Assembly (NCBI GenBank): GCA_963971575.1
Contig: OZ020625.1
Coordinates: forward strand, 15,353,646-15,417,645
DNA from: Liopterus haemorrhoidalis
Lineage: Eukaryota > Arthropoda > Insecta > Coleoptera > Dytiscidae
Reading direction: 5' to 3'
Length of the DNA stretch: 64,000 nt
The notes under the pieces are model-generated. The model saw only the letters and a list, made by a program, of their open reading frames with translations, ran no database searches and was not told the origin of the DNA. The position numbers and the translations under genes are program-made. Within the stretch, counting starts at the first letter, position 1. Each line of letters starts with the position of its first letter. Of the stretch, positions 63,095 through 64,000 are shown piece after piece.

Positions 63095-64000
63095 AGTGAT
63101 TTGGCCAAGATACACTTTAGGTATGCATATTTATATATAAAAAGAATGCTGTTTGGATAGCAGGATCACCAGACCTGTATCTTTTTCACTAGTTTATTGC
63201 ACTGTCATTTATTATTTAATTATTAAAATTAATTTAGTTAACTAATACTTTTATTATGTCTTTCCATTTGAATCCGGTCGCAGTAGCACTACAAATATTG
63301 TAAGTCGCAGCAAGAAAACCTTTTTCACTGTGCCCAGCACGTATTTTCTCGTTCTGATATCCAGGCCTTATAGTGTTACATCGGACAGTGTTTCTTTGTT
63401 CCTCATTTTTTATCACATTTGACCATCTTATATCAAGATTCATTGTAAGCAACGGTTTTGAAAAACTTCGCAAAAATAATCTGGAATACAGAAAAATATT
63501 TAAAAAGTTTCCCTCAGTAGTCAAAACCAACATTTTTTAATAATAAATAGTTTAAATGTCATTTATAACATTATAATATCTACTTACATTAATTATTTAA
63601 AATATGTACATATGTTTATTAAAGGTGTGGCGCCCGCTCCTGGCCTAGGTAGGGTAGGAGTCCAGGACGACACACAAGGATTGACTTAAAATGTCAAAAA
63701 TATAATTGTGAGAATTTAATATAATAAAATAAGGTCAGGTTCTTGTTGCATAAGCGTTGCCAGGAATGATAACAAAAAGATAGAAAAAAAATTATTATCA
63801 AAAAAAAATAGTTGAAAAAAAAACTTAGTCAAAAAAAAATTATTTGTACAAAAACAAAATTAAATAATTTTAATTGTTGCGGACTGCAACAATTGATAGC
63901 GGTAAGCGCGGCTGGGAATACGATGAATTACTCTAAATTAATCCCAAAAATAAATTATAAAAAATCTTGATTTTAAATTTATAGAAAAAAAATTATATTA
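63095..64000. other. Non-coding stretch
   Basis: AT-rich. A 99-codon minus-strand frame at 63234-63533 has no recognisable motif and is not called. A short GC-rich patch lies at 63625-63680. Confidence 0.5.

Noticed and set aside
63234..63533. 99-codon minus-strand ORF
   Set aside because: No motif, no neighbours and no start context; consistent with chance.

Overview
This is AT-rich arthropod (almost certainly insect) nuclear DNA dominated by nested transposable elements. The insect call rests on a ZAD-type C2H2 zinc-finger gene with spliceosomal introns, I-type and CR1/jockey-type LINEs, Ty1/copia and Ty3/gypsy elements, Tc1/mariner, several hAT families with 8-bp target duplications, tRNA-derived SINEs, and a Polinton/Maverick. 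Nothing looks bacterial. The species cannot be named from the sequence.

Layout: (1) Positions 215-6805 and 46342-58660 are two arms of a large diverged inverted duplication. Each arm carries a ZAD/C2H2 zinc-finger gene (plus strand left, minus strand right), an old reverse-transcriptase relic in its last intron, and a decayed THAP-like exon at the outer end. The left gene has about 12 sound fingers. The right copy has 30 fingers before a nonsense codon and about 7 more behind it, and one of its splice donors is mutated. (2) Positions 6661-21420 are a graveyard of nested elements: an RNase H-bearing I-type LINE with a SINE in it, a LINE tail with another SINE, a mariner, a broken gypsy abutting head-to-head a gypsy with an open pol frame, and a second LINE split by a hAT element that carries a Penelope-type GIY-YIG endonuclease. 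(3) Positions 21421-38433 are a 17-kb Polinton/adintovirus-like element bounded by 350-460-bp terminal inverted repeats. (4) Positions 38434-46341 hold a decayed BED/hAT-like gene split by a hAT element, then a copia retrotransposon split by an 871-bp element. The copia's two flanks belong to different loci. (5) Positions 58661-64000 are mostly non-coding, with a SINE and two fold-back elements.

The Polinton is the main find. Its left block (minus strand) is a capsid module: major capsid-like protein, a 49-residue overlapping ORF, penton-like protein, adenain-like cysteine protease, and a phospholipase A2-bearing basic protein. The central block (plus strand) holds a packaging ATPase, an uncharacterised structural-type protein, a fibre-like coiled-coil protein, a chromodomain integrase, an uncharacterised frameshifted gene and a BIR (inhibitor-of-apoptosis type) protein. 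Then come protein-primed DNA polymerase B with a small partner gene (minus), three tandem TATA-bearing repeats, a single CHHC-finger (GTSF1/U11-48K type) protein, a Cys-rich protein and a 109-bp-arm hairpin. The element therefore has replication, integration and virion-assembly genes plus two candidate host-interaction genes. It is probably inactive: polB is frameshifted by an 8-bp tandem duplication, one accessory gene is frameshifted and the protease reading frame has no ATG.
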